From positions 1,887,939 through 1,951,938 of the forward strand of contig CAJINV010000011.1 in the NCBI GenBank assembly GCA_905178155.1: DNA of 64,000 bases, read 5' to 3'. The position numbers were made by a program, and so were the translations under genes. This document shows, in pieces, positions 36,877 through 47,673 of the stretch. Each line of letters starts with the position of its first letter. Positions within the stretch are counted from its first letter, which is position 1. This DNA comes from Amoebophrya sp. A120 (Eukaryota; Sar; Dinophyceae; Syndiniales; Amoebophryaceae). Under the pieces are notes generated by a model, which saw only the letters and a list, made by a program, of their open reading frames with translations, made no database searches and had not been told where the DNA came from.

Positions 36877-38808
36877 CTTTCTCAATATTCACGACGTGGT
36901 CCTCGGAAGATGACGCTTGGTTGGCTCTCTAAATACAACTTGCTTTGGTTTTATTCAAGTACAACTACTTTGATACTTTATTTTACTTATTTACTTTTCT
37001 ATAACAAGTCGTGAATGAGTGTCCTCAGCTTCGAAATTCCTCCATATATTAGGCATACATCACTACATTCATTGTAGTTGTACTCAGTTATTACAGCTTG
37101 GAAATAAACCCAACACAAATCAGAGCTGGGTATGGCAATGCAAACGCGGGCCGAAGGATCGTCGTGGAGATCATACGAGAGGAGAGCATCGAGTCCTCGA
37201 CGCGGCAGCAGAATGTGTAGGCACCAGAGACGGAACTTTCCTTCTGAAGCTCTTCTAACAACAAAGCTGACACAGGAGCCAACAACTTTTTGCCGATCTT
37301 TCCGTTCTTGCGTGCCTACTTACGATAATGTTCTATTGCAGGGTATAAGTAATTGAAGAGGTTCTACTCCTTGGGGCCGAAGTCGAGAAAAATGTTCTCG
37401 TCGAGAATAATTACGTGAAGATCACGAACTGCGTCGCTCGATCAGGTGAGGATCAACTGTTATTTTTGGATTGTTGTCGTGCTAGACTGTTTTCTACTGG
37501 TGACCTGATCAGGAATATATAAGCTTGATCCCTACGACTATCGAAAATACGAAATTATGCAGCTTTTATAGAAACTGCAAACTCAACGAAAAATGCTGCT
37601 GGTTCATCAACTAGAGAAGGAGCGCGTCGAACTAAGGCGAGCAAAAACTTGAACTTTACTAAACTCTGGACTAATACTTCAAAAACGACAACTTTCACCG
37701 GGAGAGACAGACAGACATTACATATAGAAATTCGATACAGATTCACTTTTTCATACCAAATCGAATAGAGTGAAAAACCAAATTGAATCGCCTAAATGCA
37801 TCTGTGGGGGTAATCTCAGGAAGATGTTAAAAAGGATCGTCGTGTTCAACAGGCATCAATCTCGTGGCTGATTACCACCTTCACTCAGGATCATCTTCAT
37901 CTGCTATGCGCTTTACAAGAAGCTCAGTAGAGGATCATCTTCATCGAGCACATCGTTGTGCAGCTCCGCAGGACAGCATCTATCTTCAACAAGTTGTTGG
38001 AAAGACTAAAACTACAACTGAGGAAGTAGCTGCTGCACTTGGAATAAGAAGTTCTTGTCCGCACAACTCGTGCGGATCGAGCCTGAATCGATCCCGACGC
38101 CTCCGTCTGATGCACGTATCGAGTTAGATATGCGAGGTGACATGGTTGGAAGTAAGTAACCTTGAAGGACCTCTACTGTGTCCTCGGTCATTCCTTGCAA
38201 TATGAAACACTGGCTGTACAACTATATTGAGACCCAGTTCACCGCTGTCCGATCCGTTTCTGTCCTAAGAAATTTAGGCGCGCGCGGTTGCAAGAATTGA
38301 GGTCTTAGGATTAATACTTATTTTCTACGCAGCAGTCGTAAGCGCGGGTATAATTGATCTGGATCGGATCCAATCAAACGTGGCCAAATTATACCTGGCG
38401 CCCTAGCCTTGAATCTAAGTAGTTGATCGACTGATTCTTAAGTGGCGTCTTTTAACAGCATCCTTTTCCTGATGCCGTCGCGCTTGAAGATTTTCGTGCC
38501 TGGTTCGCCGTACAAAAAAGAAAACGCACCGGCTTCTTCTAGAAGGTGGAGACACTTCCACGCAGTTCTTGACGCATGTAGTGCGTACGAATGTTTTTCA
38601 CATTTTATCGCCAGCATTGTTCTTTCGAAGTAGATGCAGAATGCAGTCGACGTGGGGTTCTTGCTACTATAGCTCATTGTGGTCGCTGTAGTTGAAAATA
38701 CCAAACCGCGTGCTCCGTTTATTCTTTTTTCACGTATCGATGGAGTCAAAAAAGCAGTCGTGTGCTCGCTTCTTACTTTAGGCGAGCGATTGAAGACAGT
38801 GATACTGG
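36877..38808. other. Intergenic region
   Basis: Nearly 2 kb with short frames only. No repeat, element or RNA gene recognised. Holds the presumed 5' region of the low-complexity gene and the 3' region of the 264-residue gene. Confidence 0.5.
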
Positions 38809-40146
38809 CTAAAAATTGACGAAGCCCTGAGACCACGAGCAAGTGGCTCCTGACAAGCTGGGGTCAAAAAACCAGTGCGCCTCGTGATCGGCCATGATCG
38901 TATCGACCATGGGCTCCGCCAGGTGCACCAAGGGGTTGGAGCCGTCGCGATTCTCGGCCAGCAGAAGCGACAACAGGACACTGTATCAAAAGGAAAAATC
39001 CCCCCTCCCCATATCGAAACGAAATTTCTGATTTTGGATGGCTAAGGGCTGGGCGTCCCTGTTTAGACTATACCTAAAAAACTTAAACCACATACCCGGT
39101 AAACTCTAGTAGGATTATTTGGACGATGTGATTTCTACCGAAAGACAGCAACAACAGCTCCTGGGAAGGCGGCATAGTGAGCTGTGTTGTTATCTGAGTA
39201 GAAATAACTTCGTACAAATGTGCCCACTAGCACCGAGGAAATTTCTGATGCTGGATTTGCGTACACAAATCAGGTCTGTCTTGCTGGAGAGGACTGCAGG
39301 CATATACCAAGCCTGGGTCGAGAGGTTTTGACGTAGGGGACTAGCATGACAGACGTCGGCCCTGTAAGCCCAACAGCATCACAAACCGCCGGCATAATGC
39401 GGCGGACTCTAAGGCTTTGCCTTCTTGCAAGACAGACAGGATTTGTGACCTCAAATCTGCATCACAAATTTTCAGACGAATGCGTTTTCAATATGGGGAG
39501 GGGGGATTTTTCCTCTCAATACACTGCAGGTCTTGCCCTCCCCCGGAATGTGCTGGGTTCGGTTGTGCGCCTCCCGAAAGGGGGCGGGCGGTATCACGTG
39601 TTGCCCGACGAAGAGGCAGCGCGCGGCCTCGTTCACCGAGTTCATGTCCCATTCGACCACCCCGTTCTTGTCCGGCGTGCACACGACCTTTGGGCGCTTG
39701 AAAAAGAACAGCAGCTCGTCGGTGCGGTCGCACAACACCTCTTCGCCGACCCATTCGTCGTGCCGCGCGTGGTGCAGCGTCTTGTTCGGGTTCTTCAGAG
39801 AGGAGGAGAGCCCGTTTTCTTTGAAGACACTGGTGTGGTATTTGCTGCGCTGGGTGACCTCTTTCACCTTCTTTCCGACTGGATCCTCCTTGCAAAGGTA
39901 GAGTTTCCGCCACTTTTTCCCGACCCCGAGGATTCGCCCGGTTTTCGCGTCCACGCAGCACGCGTAGGGGTGGGTGGTCACCGTTTTGGCCAGAAAAATG
40001 TCGACGAAAAGCTTGATCGCGTCTTCCAGCGAGCTTTTATTCTTGGCCCCCGTGCTGTCCGGGGGATGATGGGAACTGCCGGACACCAGGAGCTTCTGGA
40101 CCTTTTCTACTTCGCTCGACATTTTCTCCTCGATGACGCCCACCAT
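38809..40146 (-). CDS. Unknown 264-residue protein, 2 exons split by introner H
   Basis: Unrecognised. Exon 1 is 40146-39522 and exon 2 is 38978-38809; between them lies the 538-bp family H element. Removal with one CACTG copy gives GEGKTCSVLSLLLAENRDGS in frame, ending ATCSWSQGFVNF. The composition is globular rather than low complexity, with segments AIKLFVDIFLAKTVTTHPYA, CCVDAKTGRILGVGKKWRKL, HARHDEWVGEEVLCDRTDEL and NEAARCLFVGQHVI. Eight or so cysteines are scattered without a clear metal motif. An alternative in-frame start is MSSEVEKVQ, eight codons inside. No membrane segment or signal peptide is evident. Confidence 0.72.
38984..39521. mobile_element. Introner, family H (only copy)
   Basis: 538 bp, longer than other families. 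Inverted termini contain AAAAATCCCCCCTCCCCATA on the left and the near reverse complement on the right. Target duplication CACTG (38979-38983 and 39522-39526), perfect. No ORF of note inside. Confidence 0.88.
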
Positions 40147-42284
40147 CTAGTACTAAGTACTTCCTCGGTGGACGTAAAATTATGTTCGTGCTGCAGTTCT
40201 TGTGATGGAACTGGATTCCGATAGATCTTCACGAGATACAAAAATACTAGCACAACTAGAGCATTTATAGTCTATCATTTTTACAACGACAACCTACAGC
40301 AGCTCTCCTGCAGCTGGATCAACATTATACATAGACCCATGAGGTATGATGAAAAAAAGCGTCGTGTCACAACCACCGACGAGTTGGGGAAGTTATTTTT
40401 CCCTTCAACAATCATCACACAACAGCAAGCAACACCACGAGTAGTAGATCATCTTCAAGAGAATACTTATGACATAGCACGGACCACAGACAAGTACAAG
40501 GCTCTTGTTTTTTATCGAAACAAAGGCATAGAAGAAAAACCACGCACGACATGAATAAACCAAAGCCGAAGACGGCAAAAAAAAAGACACCTTGCGGGTT
40601 TTCGGTCCTCTTCTCTTCCTCGGCGGTTCTTGAGTCGGCGCTGGGTCCGTGTCCTGTGGGTCGCGAAGCAACATGGCATGTTGAAAACAAAACTATTTCT
40701 TCAGCCCAACATTTCAGATCCTGTCCGCAATCCAGTTCTCCTTTTCGTTTTTGATGTTCTTTGAGTCGCCAATACAGCACTGGTTCTACTGGTTGACCGT
40801 GCATAATTGCAAACTGCAGCAATATCTGCCCGTGTTTCGTTACTTTAGCTCCGGTTGTAACATAGATTATTTACGAGGCAAATCATTTTCATACGAAAAC
40901 AATAGACCTTTCGATATTGAAATAAAAGAAAAAGCCCTAAATTGATACGAAACAATAAAGCGCATGCACATACATCATGGATTGCACTGTTCTAACTTGA
41001 TATGTTTCCGGGAATGTTTCTATTTTATCTCAAGATCTATGTTTCTTCATCTTTGGCTTTACTTTTCATAATTAACCCCTAACACGCGGAAACAAGCAGA
41101 ATTGTTTCCCAGCTAGTACCGCCCCAGCGCCCGTCCATGCCGTGAGACTGACACGCGGCCGCGCTGAGTAATGCTAGTGGAGTTGTGTTTTTCTACTTGT
41201 CGTCGCACAAAGCTAATAAAAACAAGTACAAGCGAGTTTCTTATAAATTTTTCTGCAATTAATATTATGGTGCAAAACTTTTCAGATGCTATTTGGACTC
41301 GTCTTCTCCGATTTTTGTGAAAGAATACGTATCTTACCTACTTCTTCATCCTATGCTAGTAGCCGTGCCAGGCTCATCACGAGACCACAACAACTTTTCC
41401 GGTAGAAGTAAACATAGAAATAAATAAAGTCGTATTATAGGGGTAAGTAAGTGCTAATATCTCCACCTCGGCGCTTCGAAAAACGACCGGAGGTCGAGTG
41501 ATTGATAGATAATATTAATAACGGGAGGGCCGTACTAGATAAGAAAACCAAAACATAAACTGACAGAATGAAACCTCCTCACAGTCAGCATGTTGTCATG
41601 TGGTTGGTCTTCTGATAAGTGATACCAAAATGCTTGACAGAAGCCTGCATTTTTCGGCCAAAACCAGAGAGACCAAGTGCTGCAAGTTGCCCCAGAGGAC
41701 ACAGACACACTTGCAACGCATAAGAAAATATGTGAAGAAACAGGCCTAGAAAACAGCAATTTTGCTGTCAAACTAGCCAGGTGATGCTTCTACGCGCTGC
41801 GGGAAAATTTCGATCAAATAAAAATATGCTATCGGGCGCTCGTAGTACAAATTGGGTTGTATTATTTGTTGTGGTATCACGGATCAGATACAACACAATA
41901 CAATGTGCTTGTATCATGAACCTATGATCATGCTTTCTTTTTCTTATTTTCTATGAGACTTTTTTTACTATCTCGGGTTCTTTGTTTGTCAGTGAGACCT
42001 TACTCCGTCCCGGCAGCGACACTAATCAATGGCCTGAATTGTAGCCTGCCAAGGGTAAGTTCTACTGTTACTTATACTATCAAGCTACAACAAAAGTAGT
42101 ATTCAACAAGTACGAAACTACAAGAAAGGAATTTTGTTGCAAAAATACGTACTTATTCTTGCTTTGCAAAATTAATTATACGTACCTACACACATTTGTG
42201 TTTATCATGCCGAGCCATGTTTTTGTTTTCTTTGTTCTTCATCTTCCCACACGAATTCTACAACATTGAATGATGACCCCCTAC
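40147..42284. other. Intergenic region
   Basis: About 2.1 kb, AT-richer, with no supported exon, repeat or RNA gene. Confidence 0.5.
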
Positions 42285-44114
42285 TTACTCGTGGGAACGA
42301 TGCCCACATCTTCGACTACTAGTGACCCGTGCGAATGGCAAAAGACGATAGAAGAGATATACGGAAAGGTAAAATATTGAATCGAAATCATGATGAGCGC
42401 GGTTGCACTTTGACAACTCGAGAACGATTCGTTGCTGCAGGTGCTCGTCCCTTCTCATCCGTAGTGCAGCTCTGCGCTGAGAGGTGGAGTTATGAAACTG
42501 AAACATTTGTCATTTACATTTATTTCATCGAGTTCTTGTACTTTTACACTTTCATATTTCTTGTTCGGGATCGACTCCGTCGCCGACGGCATCTTGATAG
42601 CTGCTCCGCTCATATGCATTGCAAATATGTCTGCGTCTGGGTCTGGAAGAGTGCCAGAGTTGTCATGCAGGTTTTCCAGATACCATGGCTGATGGCACTT
42701 AGGATGAAGGGGGCAGTCCTCAATCAATACACATTGGAAGAGGGGACCCCAACCTCCTGGGGGTGAAGAATCGAGGGTGGCATTGACCTACAGAAAATGA
42801 TCAGCGATCAAAAATCCGCAGGCGAGAACGGGAAGGATCTTTTCAGACACCGACCCAAATCCTCTGCCAACCACTTCCCTCGATTTCACAAACCTCTCCG
42901 CCGCGACGCAAGCGAAGCAAACGGGAGGACCCCGGCTACCCTTCCTCACGACCGAATTCCGAGAGGGATAAATAGTCCCCTCAGATTAGACGGAAGTGAA
43001 GGCATAGTCCCGGAGGGCAAGAAGGAATGCTCCCCCACGCCCTGAAAGCCTGGAAGGCAGACAGGGTGCTCAACTGTGCATAGTGGTTAGCACGAAGAGC
43101 TAGGGACGTGAGAGACACCGCGACGCACAACAACCCGACCAGGTAACCCAACACGCTCCGCCTCGAGAGCCCGGGGACCAGACAGTTGTGGCAGCAAAAT
43201 GAGGAAATGCCAGACGACAAGTCGTCAGCAACGCCAAGTCATTACCAGCCAACACAGCAAACAGGGACCAGGGGAGCCAGATAGCCAACTGACACACAGC
43301 TGGGGGGAAGGCTGAATGAGAGCGCACCGTCCAAACTGACGAGAGGCCAACAAACTCCAACCCGCACCTGAAACCCAAGAGAGCGGCCCAGACCCCTGAG
43401 AGCAGCGAAGACCTGAGCAGAGCCCAAGCAACAACGAGGCGCCCCATCTACCCATCCTGACTCCTGCCGGTGGCGAAGACGCTCCAAAGTCAGAGCATCC
43501 TACAACGGGAATTTCCGACAGAGGTCAATCAACGACAGCACGAGGTTGAAGGCGTGCGGGCTCTTGGAGATAAAGCCAGCGGTAAGAGGAAACCAACATC
43601 GTATCGGGGGAGGCCGGAAACTGAAGACCACGATTCGGAGCGGCCGCGCGGATCCGACCTCGCATGCACCTCAGCCACCACTTCGCTTGCAGCATCCATC
43701 CCGAAGAGCGCCACCGTGCGTGTGCAAGCCAGAGGCCACCGAAAGAACACACATATCCCGCCGCAACCGCCACCACATCCACCTTGGAGTCGCACTCCGA
43801 AATGGGCAAAGCGGGCGCGTCCCGTCCTCAAAGAGGTCTGGTATGTAGGACATAGCATTACAGATTTATTTGTGAGAGTTCTCTCAATCTCATGCCTATC
43901 CTGCATGAGAAACACCCTCTCGATTAGGTCAAAAGTGGAAAACTTATGGTAATCATGCAACACAGATTTTTACATGATTGTTCAAGTTCAGATTTAGCAT
44001 GACTAGTTTCTTTGTTCCAGACCCAGACTACATATTTGCATTTGATAGCTCAAAAATCGGTCCTCGGCTTCTCGTAGAATAAATGCGTGCTGACTTTGGT
44101 ACTTAAAATGAATC
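42285..44114 (-). CDS. Unknown small gene carrying a 1.4-kb introner; 5' end not found
   Basis: Partial model. Exons 44114-44048, 42607-42518 and 42476-42363 (or reading through to the stop at 42285) join in frame. They give HFKYQSQHAFILREAEDRFL, SGAAIKMPSATESIPNKKYE, SVKVQELDEINRRAALRMRR and DEHLQQRIVLELSKCNRAHH. The junction between exons 2 and 3 is GT-AG; that between exons 1 and 2 is the long family B element (42613-44047). The upstream exon with the start codon lies above 44114 and I could not identify it. The charged helical composition and short size suggest a subunit of a larger complex; I cannot name it. Confidence 0.48.
42613..44047. mobile_element. Introner, family B, enlarged by an internal insertion (copy 4)
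   Basis: 1,435 bp between perfect target duplications GCTCA (42608-42612 and 44048-44052). Both termini are family B (CTGGGTCTGGAAGAG on the left, TTCCAGACCCAGAC on the right). The outer roughly 80 bp on the left and 210 bp on the right align with ordinary 260-bp copies. About 1.15 kb in the middle (near 42690-43840) is extra. The insert has no recognisable transposase or reverse-transcriptase frame. The host exons still join in frame. Confidence 0.85.
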
Positions 44115-45018
44115 CTGCTTTTCTATACGTCTTCACTGCAACACAGGACTTCTTCTGAAAAATGGGAGCTGTTGTAGTTCCGGAAATATCTATTTCGCCC
44201 GTCAGGTCAACATCTCTTTCTCCGACTCCGCAGAAAGTGGCTTGGAGAAAAATCCGCCGCGGCGAACAAGAAGAAGCAGGAGTACAAGATGAACTTCTTG
44301 TACTACGTGACGTATCCGTAATATCCAGGAGGTAAAATAATATGCTGCAAGAAAAAATCGGAGACCACTAGGAGCGCCACAACACAACAACCTGCTTTGA
44401 TTATAGGCGTCGTGGCTTCTAGAAGAAGGTCTTCGAGGAGATCAGTGCAGCTGGTTTTTTTCCCTGAAGCTCGTCTTTCGAGATGATGTCAGGTTCGCAA
44501 AAAAAGTACGTGGTATTTCTGTTATTCCGGTCTTCCCTGCCTGTTTTCGTTGCAAATGATCAACACCGCGAAGAGCACGGAAGTAGTTGTGTCGACGAAG
44601 AAATGGTAGTAGTTTTAACTTCTCACATTTCTACACAATTTCTCACAAGTCCGCGAACAATATCCACTATGGTTTTTTTTTTCCAGATTTTTTTTTTATT
44701 TCAACGGTTGGTGCTGAAGTAAATTCATAAAAATCCATGTAAGTATGTTCTTCGGCCGATCAAATTCTGAACCAGCCGAAGAACACAAGTATCTGTGAAC
44801 ATAATTAACGCAACGGAAACAAAAAAAAATCTCCAGCAGAAAATAGATTAGGCTTTTCAGGAAATAACAAGACCGCAGCAAAACCAGCACACCAAGGCAC
44901 AAGAATAACGAGGCCTTCTCTTTATCTTTAGGCACTTGCACTTCGCTCAGTCCTCACAAAAAAACAACAACTGGCAACAGTAAGCGCATACTAATAAAAT
45001 CGGCAGATAAAGTAACAT
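44115..45018. other. Intergenic or upstream-exon region
   Basis: No confirmed exon. It should contain the missing 5' exon(s) of the preceding gene. A hydrophobic frame at 44202-44390 on the minus strand is possible but has no support. Confidence 0.4.
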
Positions 45019-45673
45019 GTTATATAAGGGTGGCCCCACACAGATGCCACGGACACAGATGCCCGGATGACACAGATGCCGGATTTTTGACGTCATGCAA
45101 AATCGGCGACACAAAAGACACAGATGCTGTGACCCCCATCTCCAGAGAGGAGCGCTGTGCTGCCGGTCACGGTAACAATAACCATTGCGGGGCAATGCCG
45201 CGGCACACTTCTCGACGGTGCCACGACTACCGACCATCTGGCCACAGGAGAGCAGCCTCTGCTACGAATAAGAGCGCAAGCCCCGTGCCAGGGTGGGGCT
45301 CTCCGCTAAAGCGTAAGCGTGCGCCCCTCTGGTGGGTGCTTAGTAAGATTTGGGACGAAGCGCAAACGCAGGCGCTCACCCCGAGGCAATGCAGATTTTG
45401 GCCGCGGCGCCTTTACCAGCAGGCCCCGCCAGCGCTTCAGCTTCCTTTGGGCAAATTGGATGGAAAAACGAGACTTGGCCGAGGTGCTCGCGCCCCCACC
45501 TCCATCTTTTGCGCCCTCAATGCAAAGGGGGGGCGTAGGGCGTCCGGTGTTTCTATTTCATGTTCGTCATCTGTGCACAGATGCCACCAAGATTGCAACT
45601 GTTTTGCGCTTCTAGTGTTCGTCATCTGTGTCATCTGTGGCATCTGTGTCATCTCACATCTGTGTTATATAAC
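45019..45673. mobile_element. MITE-like element with long imperfect terminal inverted repeats
   Basis: About 655 bp. The left end reads GTTATATAAG and the right end reads TTATATAAC. Inside each end are several ACAGATGCC-type units on the left and GGCATCTGT / CATCTGTGTCATCT units on the right, in inverted order. The GC-rich middle has no convincing ORF. It differs from the introners: no TAT...ATA termini, no clear 5-bp target duplication, and it is not inside a recognised gene. Confidence 0.6.
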
Positions 45674-46073
45674 GCGTTAATAAAGAACCATAAATATCCA
45701 GGACTGCAGCTTGTCTCTCCACGCTGAAAGCGTGTCGTGTCCCTCTTCTCAACAAACCGACAGCGGGAGCAGCCTTGGCTACGGAGATTACTTAGTACTG
45801 CGGAATAAATGACGGCAAGAATACTTGTTTCTGGAAACGGAAAAATACAACCGGATTTTCAGAATTGCGGAACAACAGGCATGCAGGAACTTGGAGAGAA
45901 GTTCGACTGTCGAAATTGCAATGAGTCGCTCATCTCGAGGACCTATTTTCTCCGGGCGGACAAAACCGCGAAATGTGATGTAGTTCTTGCTGCCCAATAA
46001 GACTCTTTGTTCATCTTCGCATCATGTCTTGCCTAGCAGAGCTGCAGCTTCTGCTCAATCCCTGAACATGATT

Positions 46074-46278
46074 TTCTCATCACTTTTACTCCATCGTCAA
46101 AAAGGCTGCGTTGTAGATGAAAATGTCTTCATCTTCCAACATTTCCTCTCATCTCAGGGTGGTCTTTGTCTTACATCAAAAGCCAATGAGCTCCTGGGAG
46201 GTGTTGGCGCGGTGGTCCCTCGCTAGGCGGCTGTAGATGTAGAAATGCAGTGCGTCGTAGCCGTGGCTGGTCGTGTTC
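46074..46278 (-). pseudogene. Partial duplicate of the SPFH gene 3' end, lacking the introner
   Basis: Near-identical to 47575-47998 except for the absence of the 216-bp family C introner and a few small indels. On the minus strand it encodes SHGYDALHFYIYSRLARDHR, ANTSQELIGF and stop, which is the C-terminus of the SPFH protein read straight through. It breaks off upstream at 46278, short of where the next introner (family D) would be. It is a fragment without start or other exons and probably not expressed as a protein. Confidence 0.85.
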
Positions 46279-46499
46279 GACCCGCGGATCTGTAGAAATG
46301 CACGGCGGATCTGCGTTCGCAAGGGTAACGGGTTCGAACCGCCAGTGCCAAACGACCCTCCTTCCCAAAGCAAGGCGAGACCGCATGATTCCATACTCTC
46401 GCTGCTATCGCCAACGAGAATACAATCAGGGCTGCCACCACTGTCCGCACCACGGATAAACCAGAGATACCCAAAACTGTCCGCAAAGCGGATTGCGCC

Positions 46500-47365
46500 A
46501 AACTTTCCGCCGCACGGATGAGACGAAACTCTCCGCCAAGCGAATCTATAGCCAGAACTTTCAGCCGAGCGGATGAGGCCAGACTTTCCGCCAAGCGGAT
46601 AACCAAACTTTGCGCAAAGCAGGTGAGACCAAACTTCCCGACCAGCGGATAAACCGAACTTTCCGCAGAGCGGATGAGGCCAGACTTTCCGACAAGCGGA
46701 TAGCCAAACTTTCCGCAGAGCGGATGAGACCAGACTTTCCGCCAAGCGGATGAGACCAAACTTTCCGCAAAGCGGATGAGACCAGACTTTCCGACAAGCG
46801 GATAAAAGAGACTTTCCTGAGGCGGATGGACCAAACTTTCCGCAAAGCGGATGAGACCAGACTTTCCGACAAGCGGATAAAAGAGACTTTCCTGAGGCGG
46901 ATGGACCAAACTTTCCGCAAAGCGGATGAGACCAGACTTTCCGACAAGCGGATAAAAGAGACTTTCCTGAGGCGGATGGACCAAACTTTCCGCAAAGCGG
47001 ATGAGACCAGACTTTCCGACAAGCGGATAAAAGAGACTTTCCTGAGGCGGATGGACCAAACTTTCCGCAAAGCGGATGAGACCAGACTTTCCGACAAGCG
47101 GATAAAAGAGACTTTCCTGAGGCGGATGGACCAAACTTTCCGCAAAGCGGATGAGACCAGACTTTCCGACAAGCGGATAAAAGAGACTTTCCTGAGGCGG
47201 ATGGACCAAACTTTCCGCAAAGCGGATGAGACCAGACTTTCCGACAAGCGGATAAAAGAGACTTTCCTCAGGCGGATGGACCAAACTTTCCGCAAAGCGG
47301 ATGAAACCAGACTTTCCGACAAGCGGATAAAAGAGACTTTCCTGAGGCGGATGGACCAAACTTAC
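46500..47365. repeat. 75-bp minisatellite built from 25-bp subunits
   Basis: About seven near-identical 75-bp units cover 46826-47350, each made of three related 25-bp blocks (CCAAACTTTCCGCAAAGCGG, CCAGACTTTCCGACAAGCGG, AGACTTTCCTGAGGCGG). Degenerate versions extend down to about 46500. Because 75 is a multiple of three, long frames stay open on both strands (e.g. 46223-47422 minus). I treat these as by-products. The array lies between the SPFH gene and its duplicated fragment. Confidence 0.9.
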
Positions 47366-47673
47366 TACCAACGGCAGGGGCGTTACTCCCTGAGGACAAG
47401 AGAGAGAGGAAATAAACTTCAACCCAGAACGGGAAGAGGTTCACCCTCACAGTCATCAGATCCCGGCTACCGGAAAAGGGCGAGGCTCGGACAGACATAA
47501 AATATCGCCCGTCCAGCCCCAGCCTAGGCTCACAGGCTCGCTAGCCTGCTACTGCCCGGGCATACATTTATTTGTTCTCATCACTTTTAATACTCCATCG
47601 TCAAAAAGGCTGCGTTGTAGATGAAAATGTCTTCGTCTTCCAACATTTCCTCTCATCTCAGGGTGGTCTTACA

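Noticed and set aside
42797-43952. Coding frames inside the enlarged introner as a transposase or reverse transcriptase
   Set aside because: Neither frame shows catalytic motifs of known transposases or reverse transcriptases.
46826-47350. CRISPR-like regular repeats
   Set aside because: Units are contiguous tandem repeats with no unique spacers, in a eukaryotic setting.
46223-47422. 399-codon minus-strand frame and 224-codon plus-strand frame
   Set aside because: Both are open because the minisatellite period (75 bp) is a multiple of three; no independent coding evidence.
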